A stretch of 64,000 nucleotides of DNA, from the NCBI GenBank assembly GCA_905182405.1, contig CAJJBQ010000001.1, forward strand, positions 1,860,001-1,924,000, written 5' to 3'. The notes beneath the pieces are model-generated. The model was given only the letters and a program-made list of their open reading frames with translations, was not told the DNA's origin and did not search any database. The translations under genes were made by a program, and so were the position numbers. Source of the stretch: Akkermansiaceae bacterium (lineage in GTDB: Bacteria; Verrucomicrobiota; Verrucomicrobiia; Verrucomicrobiales; Akkermansiaceae). Positions 1-8,211 of the stretch are shown one piece after another. The first letter of the stretch is position 1; the number at the start of each line of letters is the position of its first letter.

Positions 1-1
1 A

Positions 2-31
2 GAATTAGAACGTAAGTTTGGTCGTAAATAA
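2..31 (+). CDS. C-terminal tail of a CDS that begins before the window
   Basis: Only one of the three plus-strand frames is open from the window edge; it reads ELERKFGRK and ends at a TAA. Nine residues are too few to assign a family. The charged tail suits a cytoplasmic protein, but this could also be chance. Confidence 0.25.
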   Translation, partial: ELERKFGRK

Positions 32-290
32 TATTCCTTTGTCTTGTCATTCGAGCTTCGCGCCAACGCCTTAAAAAAGATCCGCAATTTAGGAATTGCG
101 CTTGGCTCCGCCAAGCGAAAGATTTTAGAGATGCCTTCCGGGCGGGGGCAAAGAGAAAACGAAGGGGGCGTTCGGACCCTCAAGTGTGCTACTATGACAC
201 CACGCCTTCGTCCCGCCTTGCCCTTTCAAGAAATCACCTAGGAATTGGAATCTTTTGAAACACTACTTGGTATAAAGAGTCAAAGTAATG
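32..290. other. Non-coding stretch with two small hairpins
   Basis: No convincing gene is present. Two adjacent inverted repeats stand out: CGCAATT/AATTGCG (83-89 and 94-100), and GCTTGG/CCAAGC (100-105 and 111-116). They share one base, so they could fold as a double hairpin in RNA or act as a DNA element. There is no T-run, so they are not a canonical terminator. A 65-codon open frame (44-241, plus strand) has no recognisable features and is probably spurious. Confidence 0.3.
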
Positions 291-323
291 AGAAAAACGC
301 TCCATGAAAAACCTCATGAAGCG
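291..323 (-). terminator. Rho-independent terminator downstream of the DUF3500 gene
   Basis: On the minus strand the arms CGCTTCATGA and TCATGGAGCG (one mismatch) flank a short T-rich loop. A TTTTT run follows directly (293-297 on the plus strand). It lies about 55 bases past the stop codon of the minus-strand mgtE/DUF3500 pair, where the transcript should end. Confidence 0.6.
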
Positions 324-376
324 CTTGGGGAAAAGGAAAATCTCCGCCTAAAGACGGTGCTCGTTGTAGAGTGAGC

Positions 377-1384
377 TTAGTGCTTTTCGCTGAAGTGAGC
401 CTTTAAAAGGTCACGCGCAAAGTCGTTCTTGAGATCGCGCCAGACAAGGTGGGCATGGTTGGCATCGTTCTGCGTGTTGGCGTACTCGATGAGGAAGTCG
501 GGTCCTTGAATGCGGAAGTAGTGTGCGCCATGACGCTCCAATGTTCCGGCCCAGGCGAAGCTGAGTTTTTTACGCTGCATGGTGTGGATTTTCTTAAGGG
601 CATCGGCGCTGATGTCGTTCCGTTGAAAGCTGGCGACTAAATCGATGATGCTCAAAAGGGCGGTGACTTCATCCCCTGCGAGTTTTCTGGAGAGGATGCC
701 GAGATTCTCCTGAGCTTTAGCATTACGATCTTGGGCGGTGAGGATTTCCTTTGGGGGCTTCTCGGTGAACACGGGAGACTTGCCTTTGGCGTGGAGAGAG
801 GATGCCAATGCGCGGGCCGCATCTTCCACTTCGCCGAGGGGACGCAAGCCTTTGAGTGGGCCTTTTTTGAGCTCCGCTGGATTCGTGCCAAAGAAAGCTG
901 GGACTCCGATGACCCGATTTCCGATGACGGAGAAATTGAGCGAAAGGTGATGCCCTTCAAAACGCCATCCCCAAGGCTTTTCGTGGGAAGGTTCTCCGAA
1001 GATCGCAAAATAGTATTTTTCCGTATTCCTTACTTCAGGATCTCCTCCTCGATCAGCGAGGACCTGTTCCAAGGTCATAATTTGAGTCGCCGTGAGGAGA
1101 CCTTTTTGGCTCAGGCCAGTTCCAAGCAGTCCGAGAGCGAGGTGCTGCTGGTGGGGTTTGAGAGTGCTGAAGCGGACACCCTTACGATTGTCCATAGGAA
1201 TGAAGTGCCAGTTCTCACGTTCTTCGGTCTTAAACTCGAACTTGGCGCTCTTGCTTTGAGTTTCGTCGAGTGTCTTAAGGAAGACCGAAGCGGCATTCGT
1301 CATTTCGGCAGTGGTCGGATGATGCGCACCTTCGTGAGCAAAAAGAGGTGATATTGAGAGCAGGAAGATGGTTAAGTATTTCAC
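377..1384 (-). CDS. DUF3500 family secreted protein
   Basis: The product has 335 residues and begins with a signal peptide (MKYLTIFLLSISPLFAH), so it should be exported. The body matches the DUF3500 family in pattern: a FxTEERxNWHFIPMD-like segment near residues 50-65, and a KYYFAIFGEPS/WGWRFEGHHLSLNF region near 125-150. The function of the family is unknown. The start is a GTG, nine bases after the mgtE stop, so the two genes are probably co-transcribed; a terminator follows. The His-rich mature N-terminus (HEGAHH) may bind metal, but that is only a guess. Confidence 0.75.
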   Translation of the reverse strand: MKYLTIFLLSISPLFAHEGAHHPTTAEMTNAASVFLKTLDETQSKSAKFEFKTEERENWHFIPMDNRKGVRFSTLKPHQQHLALGLLGTGLSQKGLLTATQIMTLEQVLADRGGDPEVRNTEKYYFAIFGEPSHEKPWGWRFEGHHLSLNFSVIGNRVIGVPAFFGTNPAELKKGPLKGLRPLGEVEDAARALASSLHAKGKSPVFTEKPPKEILTAQDRNAKAQENLGILSRKLAGDEVTALLSIIDLVASFQRNDISADALKKIHTMQRKKLSFAWAGTLERHGAHYFRIQGPDFLIEYANTQNDANHAHLVWRDLKNDFARDLLKAHFSEKH

Positions 1385-1393
1385 GGCGCAATG

Positions 1394-2785
1394 TTAGAGG
1401 CCGAGCAAGGCACGGGCCACTGTAAAATAAATGACCATTCCGGAAGCGTCGACAATCGTGGTGATCGCAGGTGCCGCGATGACCGCTGGGTCCAGCTTAA
1501 TGGACTTCGCTCCAATGGGTAGGAGCGCTCCGAGCACCGTGGAAGAGGCCACTTGCGCTAAAAGAGCGACTGCCACTGCGAGTCCGAATATGCCAAAGGA
1601 GATACCTGCGGGAAGTTCGGGGCGGAAAAGGGGGAGAATGAAGATGGTGAAAATAGCGATGGCGATTCCGAGAACGCTGCCTGAGAGAAGACCTAAACGA
1701 AGTTCTTTCCAGGCGACTCGTCTGGTGTCTTCGGGGTCAAGTTCCCCGAGGGCCATCGCACGAATGACCATGGTGGAAGCCTGACCTCCGGTGTTTCCTC
1801 CGGCAGCGACGACCATGGGGAGGAAGAGGGCAAGAAGGTAGGCCTCGTTGAGAACTGCTTCAAAGCGCAGCATCACGTAACCAGAAGCGATTGCCAGGAA
1901 TGCCAGAACGAGGAGCCAGCCGAAACGTCGTTTAAAGTGTACCATCACCTCAGTGTTGAGATAGGTGACTTCGGACTGTTCGCCGGCAATACCGGCGCTT
2001 TTTTCGATATCCTCGGTGGATTCCTTTTCAAGAATCTCGATGGCGTCATCTGGCGTGATGACTCCAAGAAGATGGCGTGCCTCATCAACGACCGGAACGA
2101 GGGCCATGTCATAGCGGGCAAGGAGTTTGGCCGCTTCTTCCTGGTCCGCTGTCGCCAAAACAGTGTGTTTTTCTGGAGTAAGAATATCCCTTACTGGGGT
2201 ATCCCAGGGATTGAAAGCGAGGTCTCGTAGTCGAATGAGGCCGATGAGTCGATGCTCGACATCGATGACGAAAATGCGGGCCATCGTTTCCACCAGATCA
2301 AGATTAGGCCGGAGGTGATCGATGGCTTCTTTCACGGTCATCGAGGCAAAAACCTTACCGATCTGGGTGGTCATCCTCCCCCCGGCAGTTTCCTCGCCAT
2401 AGCGGAGAAGGGTCCGAGTTCGATCTCGATCTTCTTCGCCAAGAAGGTCGATGAAATCTTGTCGCTTAGATTCGCTGACGTCTTGCAGGATATCGACCCG
2501 GTCATCATCGGGAATAGATTCGAGGATTTCGCGCTGCTCCTTCGGTTCGAAGTGATCAAGGGCTCCCTCGACCAAGGTGTCGGGAATCTCGGCAAGAACA
2601 TCGGAGAAGCCAGCGGCTCCCACCGTATCGACGAGGAATTCGCGGGCTTCGCTATTGAGATCTTCGTAAATTGAAGCGAGGTCGGCAGGATGCAGCCCTT
2701 TACAAAGTGCAATCACCGAGGCCGCATTGCGTCTCTCAACTGCCTCTTCAGTCTGATTCAGGATCTCTGCCAATTCCTCCGTCAC
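1394..2785 (-). CDS. mgtE: Magnesium transporter MgtE
   Basis: The product has 463 residues, the usual MgtE length. An acidic helical N domain (about 1-130) is followed by two CBS domains (about 140-255), a connecting helix, and a five-helix membrane domain (about 285-463). The family signature GNTGGQAS lies at 330-337. The PAVIAAPAITTIVDASG segment near the C-terminus carries the conserved Asp of the pore. The protein imports Mg2+ and is gated by Mg2+ bound to the N and CBS domains. The start is GTG with no Shine-Dalgarno sequence. It lies just upstream of the DUF3500 gene in the same direction. Confidence 0.95.
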   Translation of the reverse strand: MTEELAEILNQTEEAVERRNAASVIALCKGLHPADLASIYEDLNSEAREFLVDTVGAAGFSDVLAEIPDTLVEGALDHFEPKEQREILESIPDDDRVDILQDVSESKRQDFIDLLGEEDRDRTRTLLRYGEETAGGRMTTQIGKVFASMTVKEAIDHLRPNLDLVETMARIFVIDVEHRLIGLIRLRDLAFNPWDTPVRDILTPEKHTVLATADQEEAAKLLARYDMALVPVVDEARHLLGVITPDDAIEILEKESTEDIEKSAGIAGEQSEVTYLNTEVMVHFKRRFGWLLVLAFLAIASGYVMLRFEAVLNEAYLLALFLPMVVAAGGNTGGQASTMVIRAMALGELDPEDTRRVAWKELRLGLLSGSVLGIAIAIFTIFILPLFRPELPAGISFGIFGLAVAVALLAQVASSTVLGALLPIGAKSIKLDPAVIAAPAITTIVDASGMVIYFTVARALLGL

Positions 2786-3243
2786 AAGGAGAGACTGTGA
2801 GAGGTCGATCGATTGGGAAAGCGAAAATGCCTGTTGCTTTCGCCAAAATCCAGAAGCAACATATCCAGATATTTCCCCAATGAAGGTTCAAAGGTGTGAC
2901 TCTCAACGTTTTCTTCTCGCCCTTTCATATCTTGAGCGCAGTCAAAAATGGCGATGATATCGTGATCACATTTTCTTCTGTTCCGGTAGTTAAAATCTAC
3001 TGCTTGCCCGATTGTACCTCTTTGTTTTATTGGCCGGAGTGAATTTTAAGCTCTGTGCCAGATAGAGGGTTACTAGAACTGATGGCCGGCCAGTTGCTTC
3101 CGGTCTCCACACCATGTTCTGAACTTTGCTTCGCGGCATCAAGAGCTGGCTGATCCAGGGGAAATAGCTCAATTGCGGAGTTCCGCATGCCCGTGAATCC
3201 TCCTTTTCCGTGGGTCTCCTCGGGCCCTGGATCATCAAAAAAT
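2786..3243. other. 458-base gap between mrp and mgtE
   Basis: No established gene or RNA was found here. The only candidate is a 53-codon minus-strand frame, listed separately. The gap is too short for, and shows no motifs of, 6S RNA, tmRNA or RNase P RNA. Confidence 0.4.
3027..3188 (-). CDS. Possible 53-residue protein downstream of mrp
   Basis: An ATG-started frame of 53 residues follows mrp on the same strand by 55 bases. It is preceded by AAAGGAGG, ten bases before the ATG. Strong Shine-Dalgarno sequences are almost absent elsewhere in this window, which makes this one notable. The product is soluble-looking, with no signal peptide or membrane segment, and matches no family I know. The spacing is a little long and the frame is short, so chance remains possible. 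Confidence 0.3.
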   Translation of the reverse strand: MRNSAIELFPLDQPALDAAKQSSEHGVETGSNWPAISSSNPLSGTELKIHSGQ

Positions 3244-4293
3244 TTAGTTTTCGGTGACGTGCTTGATGAGCGCATCCGCAGTTTCATGGAAGGCTGCGGA
3301 CGATTTCGACTCGCTGGGACTCAGTATTGCGATGGGCTCGCCGCCATCGCAGCGCTGACCGATTGCTGGTTCGAGCGGGATTCGACCGAGAAGGGGAACC
3401 TTTAAACGTTCGCATTCACGCTCTGCACCGCCTTTTCCGAAGAGGTGGTAACGTTCACCGTGATCACACTCGAAGTAAGACATGTTCTCGACCAAGCCTA
3501 AAATAGGGACGTTAACCTTGGCAAACATCGAGACGGCCTTGCGCGCATCGATCAAGGCGACCTCCTGTGGAGTTGTAACGATGACTGCGCCATCAAGGGC
3601 GACGGTCTGGACCAAGGTGAGTTGGATGTCACCGGTGCCAGGGGGAAGATCGAGAATGAGGACGTCGAGCTCTCCCCAAGCGACTTGCTGGAGAAATTGC
3701 TGGGTGTAGCGGGTAGCCATCGGTCCACGGACGATCACCGGGGAACTATCACTGAGAAGAAACCCCATCGACATGAGTTTCAAACCGTGGGCTTCAATGG
3801 GGACGATTTGATCCTGATCGTTGGCCTGTGGTTGGTGGTCTGGAACTCCCATCATGAGGGGGACCGAGGGGCCATAGAGGTCGCAATCCAGAAGACCAAC
3901 CTTGAGTCCCTGCGCGGAGAGGGCGATGGCGAGGTTTGAGGAAACGGTGGACTTGCCGACGCCTCCTTTTCCAGAGCCGACGGCGATGATGCGCTTCACG
4001 CCTGGGAGCTTTTGACTGCCGGTAGCTGCACTTCCCTGGGCTCCTTGTGGCTCCTGAACATCGATTTCGATACGCACTTTTTCAGGTCCGCCAAAAAGAG
4101 GATCGAGGATCTTGTGGCAATCTTGAAAAATGGTTTTGGGCACCTCTGCCTCGCGCGTCTGAATCTGGAGTTGGACCTGTGCAGTGCCATCCACGACCTC
4201 GGCGGATTTCAGTAGGCCAAAGGAGACAATATCACGGGAGAAGCCAGGGTAGCTTACTTTCGCAAGAGTAGCGCGTAATTCATCGTTCGTCAT
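3244..4293 (-). CDS. mrp: Mrp/ApbC family iron-sulfur carrier P-loop ATPase
   Basis: The 349-residue product has an N-terminal MIP18 (DUF59) domain (about 1-85) and a Mrp/NBP35 P-loop domain with the deviant Walker A motif GSGKGGVGKST at 106-116. Family members bind and deliver Fe-S clusters in the cytoplasm as dimers. The usual CPHC-type cluster motif reads CDHG here, so its second cysteine is missing, as in some other Mrp branches. The gene follows rpoN in the same direction after 31 bases. The assignment is firm; cluster-carrier activity is inferred. Confidence 0.92.
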   Translation of the reverse strand: MTNDELRATLAKVSYPGFSRDIVSFGLLKSAEVVDGTAQVQLQIQTREAEVPKTIFQDCHKILDPLFGGPEKVRIEIDVQEPQGAQGSAATGSQKLPGVKRIIAVGSGKGGVGKSTVSSNLAIALSAQGLKVGLLDCDLYGPSVPLMMGVPDHQPQANDQDQIVPIEAHGLKLMSMGFLLSDSSPVIVRGPMATRYTQQFLQQVAWGELDVLILDLPPGTGDIQLTLVQTVALDGAVIVTTPQEVALIDARKAVSMFAKVNVPILGLVENMSYFECDHGERYHLFGKGGAERECERLKVPLLGRIPLEPAIGQRCDGGEPIAILSPSESKSSAAFHETADALIKHVTEN

Positions 4294-4324
4294 GGCGGCA
4301 AGTTAGCTAGGAAGAAGCAATGCG

Positions 4325-5731
4325 CTAGTATTTCTTGCGCAGATGAGAGGGAAGAATGCCAAGCTGCTCGCGATATTTGGCCACGGTGCGCCGGGCGACT
4401 GTGATTCCTTGCTCTATGAGCATTTTTCCGAGTTTGAAATCGGAGAGTGGCTTGCTGCTGTCTTCATTCTCAATAAGATCCTGAAGGGACTCCCGCACGC
4501 CTTCGTTTGAAATATCTGATCCATCGCTCGTCTGGTATCCCGTCGCGAAGAACTTGCGCATCTCCATCATGCCATGCGGCGTGTCGATATATTTTCCGGC
4601 GACGGCACGAGAGATCGTCGTGGGATGCACTCCGATGACCTCCGCGATGTCATTCATGGTCAAGGGTTGCAAAAAGCGGGTTCCATTTTTCAGAAAGGGA
4701 CCTTGGCGATCGATGATCTCACGCGTGATTGCGAGGATCGTTTCTTGCCGCTGATCAACGGCTCGAATGATCATGCGCCCGTCACGAATTTGATTCCGTA
4801 GGTAGTTCCGGGTTTTCTTGTCTCCTGCGGAGTTGGAGAGGATGTCTTTATATTGATCGTTGATGCGGAGGCGGGGGAGGTAATTGCCCGTCAATTCAGC
4901 GTTCCATCCACCGTCTCCATCATTGAAGATACGAGAATCTGGCTGCACGTAGGGATTTCCGCCAGAGAGGAAGCGGGAGCCAGGGGAGGGATCCAGTGCA
5001 CGGATGTGCTCTACGGCTTCCGTAATTTGATCGATGTGGACATGGAGGGCCTTGGTGATCTGCGGGTAGTGATTTTTTCCAAGTTCAGCGAGGTGCTGAT
5101 CGACTATTCTTGCCTCCAGGCTTCCTGCAAGGCCGAGTCGCCAGAGTTGCATGAGAAGACACTCCCTGAGATCTTCGGCCCCCACTCCTGAAGGGTCGAG
5201 AGTCTGGACGAGAGTTAGTCCTTTTTCGAGTCGCTTCAGAGGAATTTGAACGCCCCGTGAGAGGTCTTCTATCGAGCTATCGAGGAAGCCGTGGTCGGTG
5301 AGATTTCCCACGACGACAATGGCGTCGGCTTGCCGCTGCTCGGTGGCTCCGCTTTCTCGGATTTGTTCGGCAAGGTGCTCTTGGAGAGTGAGAGGAGCGA
5401 CGATGGAGTTGTAGAAATGCTCCCGCCGTTCGGCGTCGTCGTGATCGGTCCCTTGATTGCGTCTTTCGATGATCGAGAGCTCGCGGACATCGTCATCGTA
5501 TGACTCCTGCCAGTCGTCAAAATCATCGGTGTCGACCGCTTCCGTGTCCGTAATTTCATCGAGTGATTCGTGGTCGATGAGATCCTCTAAGACAGGGTTG
5601 GTCTCCAGTGCTTGGGTGATTAGCTGGCCCAATTCCAAAGTGTTGGCTTGAAGTATCTCAAGACTCTGGCGCATTTGAGGTGCGAGAGTTTGGCTCTGAG
5701 AGAGCGATTGGGAGAGTCCGACGTTGGCCAT
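4325..5731 (-). CDS. rpoN: RNA polymerase sigma-54 factor RpoN
   Basis: The 468-residue product has the Gln-rich region I (LSQSLSQSQTLAPQMRQSLE), an acidic region II, the core-binding domain, a helix-turn-helix (about 355-395), and the RpoN box ARRTVAKYRE at 446-455 that reads the -24 element. It directs transcription from -24/-12 promoters and requires AAA+ activators, none of which is encoded here. I found no convincing -24/-12 promoter in the intergenic regions of the window. The gene is transcribed divergently from the UDP-sugar pyrophosphorylase gene across a 167-base gap. Confidence 0.95.
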   Translation of the reverse strand: MANVGLSQSLSQSQTLAPQMRQSLEILQANTLELGQLITQALETNPVLEDLIDHESLDEITDTEAVDTDDFDDWQESYDDDVRELSIIERRNQGTDHDDAERREHFYNSIVAPLTLQEHLAEQIRESGATEQRQADAIVVVGNLTDHGFLDSSIEDLSRGVQIPLKRLEKGLTLVQTLDPSGVGAEDLRECLLMQLWRLGLAGSLEARIVDQHLAELGKNHYPQITKALHVHIDQITEAVEHIRALDPSPGSRFLSGGNPYVQPDSRIFNDGDGGWNAELTGNYLPRLRINDQYKDILSNSAGDKKTRNYLRNQIRDGRMIIRAVDQRQETILAITREIIDRQGPFLKNGTRFLQPLTMNDIAEVIGVHPTTISRAVAGKYIDTPHGMMEMRKFFATGYQTSDGSDISNEGVRESLQDLIENEDSSKPLSDFKLGKMLIEQGITVARRTVAKYREQLGILPSHLRKKY

Positions 5732-5898
5732 GGAATTACGGGCTTTTTATAGACTATTTTTGACCAAACACAATACAACCAAGCAGAAAACGTGCCATTC
5801 GCAATATCTGTCTATTTTGAGCTTGTTGAAGAGCGGTTGTTTAGTGAGATTTTTGATTTTCTTAGAGCTTTTGGTCAGACTTTGCTAAATGTGCCCTT

Positions 5899-7290
5899 AT
5901 GCAGTCAGATTTCGACGGGATCCGTGCCAAGATGGAAAATAAGGGAGTGATCGATCTAGCGATTCGCTCATTCCAGAAATCGTTCGAAGCAGTGTCGAGT
6001 GGGGTGAGTGCTAAAATTTCGGAGGCGCAGATTTCGCCCGCTGAGGGTGTTTTGAATTATGAAGAGCTCGATGAAAAGGCGCAGTTTGATCCTGAGCTTT
6101 TGGGCCAAACGGTCATCATAAAACTTAATGGAGGTTTGGGAACGGGAATGGGGCTGGAGAAGGTAAAAAGCCTCTTGGAGGTGAGGCCTGGAGTAAACTT
6201 TCTCGATCTGATGGCGCGGCAAATTCTATCGCTTCGGGCCCAATCCGGTAAAAATGTCCGCTTCATGCTCATGAATAGCCAAGCGACGAGCGATGACACG
6301 CTTGATCATCTCGCAAAATCGGTTCCTGAGCTTGGCGATGCCAGGGAGTTGGAGTTGATGCAGAACTGGGCGCCTAAGCTTTGCCAGAGTGATCTTGCTC
6401 CTGTCAATTATCCTGAAAACCAGGAGCTCGAATGGTGTCCTCCAGGACACGCTGATATTTATCCATCGCTTGCAGGGAGCGGGTGGCTTGATCGTCTTTT
6501 AGTTGAGGGAGTAAAGTATGCTTTTGTGTCCAATAGTGACAATCTTGGAGCGGTTCTCGACTCGACCTTGCTTTCCTATTTTTCGTCGAGCGGTGCGCCG
6601 TTTATGATGGAGGTGACTCGACGCACAAATGTAGATCGGAAGGGAGGGCATTTGGCGAAAAGGGATCTTGATGGTCGCTTGATTCTTCGTGAAGTCGCGC
6701 AATGTGCCGAGGAGGATTTAGATCAATTTCAGGATATCGATAAGCATCAGTTTTTTAATACCAATAACGTTTGGCTGAATCTTGATGCTTTGCAGGACGC
6801 ACTTGCCGCTTCGGATGGTGTTTTCTCACTGCCGGTGATTCAAAATACAAAGACGGTCGATCCAAGAGATCCAGAAAGCATGCCGGTGTATCAGCTGGAG
6901 ACGGCCATGGGGTCAGCGATTGAATGCTTCGATGGATCAGTTGCGGTAAATGTTCCGCGCTCCCGCTTTGCGCCGGTCAAGTCAACGGGTGATCTCTTGG
7001 CACTTCGGTCTGATGCGTATGAGTTGAGCGAGGATGGATGTATCAGCTTGGTGTCTTCCCGGAATGGGAAACCTCCGGTGGTTAAACTGTCTGCCGACTA
7101 TCGCCTTGTTGATGCCATGGGTTCACTGGGAGTGCCCTCGCTGATTGGTGCGGAAGAGGTGACGATTAGTGGTCCTTTATCTTTTGCGGATACCGTTGAG
7201 GTCATCGGGGAGGTCGAATTTAAGAATGAGGGAGAGGCGACTGTTCAAGTGCCAGCCGGGGTCTATAAAAATAAAATTTGGCATGGATAA
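5899..7290 (+). CDS. UTP-glucose-1-phosphate uridylyltransferase, eukaryote-like (UDPGP family)
   Basis: The 463-residue product belongs to the UDPGP family of eukaryotic UGP2 and AGX enzymes, not to the bacterial GalU family. The nucleotide-binding loop KLNGGLGTGMG lies at 75-85, followed by KVKSLLEV. The C-terminal part has the left-handed beta-helix character of UGP2 (residues about 390-463, repeated short beta strands). It should make UDP-glucose from UTP and glucose-1-phosphate for glycan or glycogen metabolism. Other UDP-sugars are possible. A HAD phosphatase gene of beta-phosphoglucomutase type follows at 7353, which fits a sugar-phosphate context. Confidence 0.85.
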   Translation: MQSDFDGIRAKMENKGVIDLAIRSFQKSFEAVSSGVSAKISEAQISPAEGVLNYEELDEKAQFDPELLGQTVIIKLNGGLGTGMGLEKVKSLLEVRPGVNFLDLMARQILSLRAQSGKNVRFMLMNSQATSDDTLDHLAKSVPELGDARELELMQNWAPKLCQSDLAPVNYPENQELEWCPPGHADIYPSLAGSGWLDRLLVEGVKYAFVSNSDNLGAVLDSTLLSYFSSSGAPFMMEVTRRTNVDRKGGHLAKRDLDGRLILREVAQCAEEDLDQFQDIDKHQFFNTNNVWLNLDALQDALAASDGVFSLPVIQNTKTVDPRDPESMPVYQLETAMGSAIECFDGSVAVNVPRSRFAPVKSTGDLLALRSDAYELSEDGCISLVSSRNGKPPVVKLSADYRLVDAMGSLGVPSLIGAEEVTISGPLSFADTVEVIGEVEFKNEGEATVQVPAGVYKNKIWHG

Positions 7291-7352
7291 TAAAAAGGCA
7301 ACGCAGCCTACGACTTTTAATTCTAGTAATAAAACCTTCGCCAACCGTATCG

Positions 7353-7961
7353 ATGACTCATTCTGAAATTTTGTTCCCGGAGCCCGGATTTGGAGCTCTT
7401 ATCTTTGACCTCGATGGAACCTTGGTTGATTCGATGCCAGCGCATTTTCGCTGCTGGTGTCTCGCGCTCGCAGATCAAGGTGCTGAAAATGTCTTCTCCG
7501 AAGATGCTTTCTATGCAATGGGCGGGCGGCCGACTCGTGATATCGTGGAGATTCTTAATAGGAGTAAGGGTTTGCATCTCGATCCGGATGCAGTCTCTTT
7601 TTCGAAAAAGAATCACTATTTAAAATGCTTGGATCAGGTGGAGCTCGTCGCTGAGGTTGCTAATTTTGCGAAAGCGCATTGGGGGAAGGTTCCTTTGGCT
7701 GTTGCAAGTGGGGGTGGGCGAATCGTGGTTGAGAAAACTTTGGAGACGCTGGGAATTTCCGAGCTCTTTGACGCGGTGGTCACCGCAAATGACGTGGTCA
7801 ATGGGAAACCTGCGCCGGATATTTTTCTGGAGACAGCAAAGCGTCTTGGAGTGGTGCCCGAGAAATGTGTGGTCTTCGAAGATGCTGTCCCGGGAGCTGA
7901 GGGAGCTCGTGCAGCGGGGATGGAGGTTGTGCTCGTGCCCGCGCCCGCGCGGAATCACTAG
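7353..7961 (+). CDS. HAD superfamily hydrolase, beta-phosphoglucomutase-like
   Basis: I chose the ATG at 7353, giving 202 residues; an upstream start would overlap the previous gene and add a tail unlike the family. Motif I is FDLDGTLVDS (18-27), with both catalytic Asp. Motif II is the Ser of VASGGG, motif III the Lys of NGKPAPDIF, and motif IV VFEDAVPGAEGA. The cap is the small helical type. It probably dephosphorylates or isomerises a sugar phosphate in the cytoplasm; the exact substrate cannot be read from sequence. Confidence 0.85.
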   Translation: MTHSEILFPEPGFGALIFDLDGTLVDSMPAHFRCWCLALADQGAENVFSEDAFYAMGGRPTRDIVEILNRSKGLHLDPDAVSFSKKNHYLKCLDQVELVAEVANFAKAHWGKVPLAVASGGGRIVVEKTLETLGISELFDAVVTANDVVNGKPAPDIFLETAKRLGVVPEKCVVFEDAVPGAEGARAAGMEVVLVPAPARNH

Positions 7962-8142
7962 AGTTCCTAGAAGAAAATCACTTGAACTTTTGCTGTTTTG
8001 ACATCGAGCCTCGATGGGAGGGAGACCTCTCTTGAATTCTATTATTTCTGTTTCCTTAAAGAGTGGGCGCAAAAGGTGCTCGAGGAGGGTCCTAATTCTG
8101 GATCTTAGATGGGCCTGTAGGCAATGATGAATAAGGGTTTAA

Positions 8143-8195
8143 AGAGCTTGTGAAATTTTTCACAAATAGAGCTTGTGAATTTTTTCACAAGCTCT
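8143..8195. promoter_or_regulatory. Tandem TGTGA-N6-TCACA operators upstream of actA
   Basis: Two near-identical 23-base units (8143-8165 and 8168-8190, one mismatch) lie 25 bases apart. Each contains a perfect TGTGA-N6-TCACA palindrome (8149-8164 and 8174-8189), the consensus architecture of CRP/FNR-superfamily sites. The downstream copy extends to 11-base arms (8168-8178 with 8185-8195). They sit 16-70 bases before the first gene of the respiratory block. The T-run lies in the loop, so they are not a terminator. The identity of the regulator is inferred. Confidence 0.65.
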
Positions 8196-8201
8196 TAAAA
8201 C
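8173..8201 (+). promoter_or_regulatory. Possible promoter of the respiratory block overlapping the second palindrome
   Basis: TTGTGA (8173-8178) as -35 and TAAAAC (8196-8201) as -10 are separated by 17 bases. Transcription would start near 8208, only a few bases before the actA ATG, giving a nearly leaderless message. If correct, the second palindrome covers the -35 box, which suits repression rather than activation. Both hexamers are imperfect. Confidence 0.35.
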
Positions 8202-8211
8202 TCAGCCGCTC

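Noticed and set aside
731..1351. 206-codon plus-strand frame over the DUF3500 gene
   Set aside because: The minus-strand frame has a signal peptide and family motifs; this one has neither.
8168..8195. Hairpin before actA as a terminator of the HAD phosphatase gene
   Set aside because: The T-run is in the loop rather than after the stem, and the unit is duplicated, which suits an operator better.
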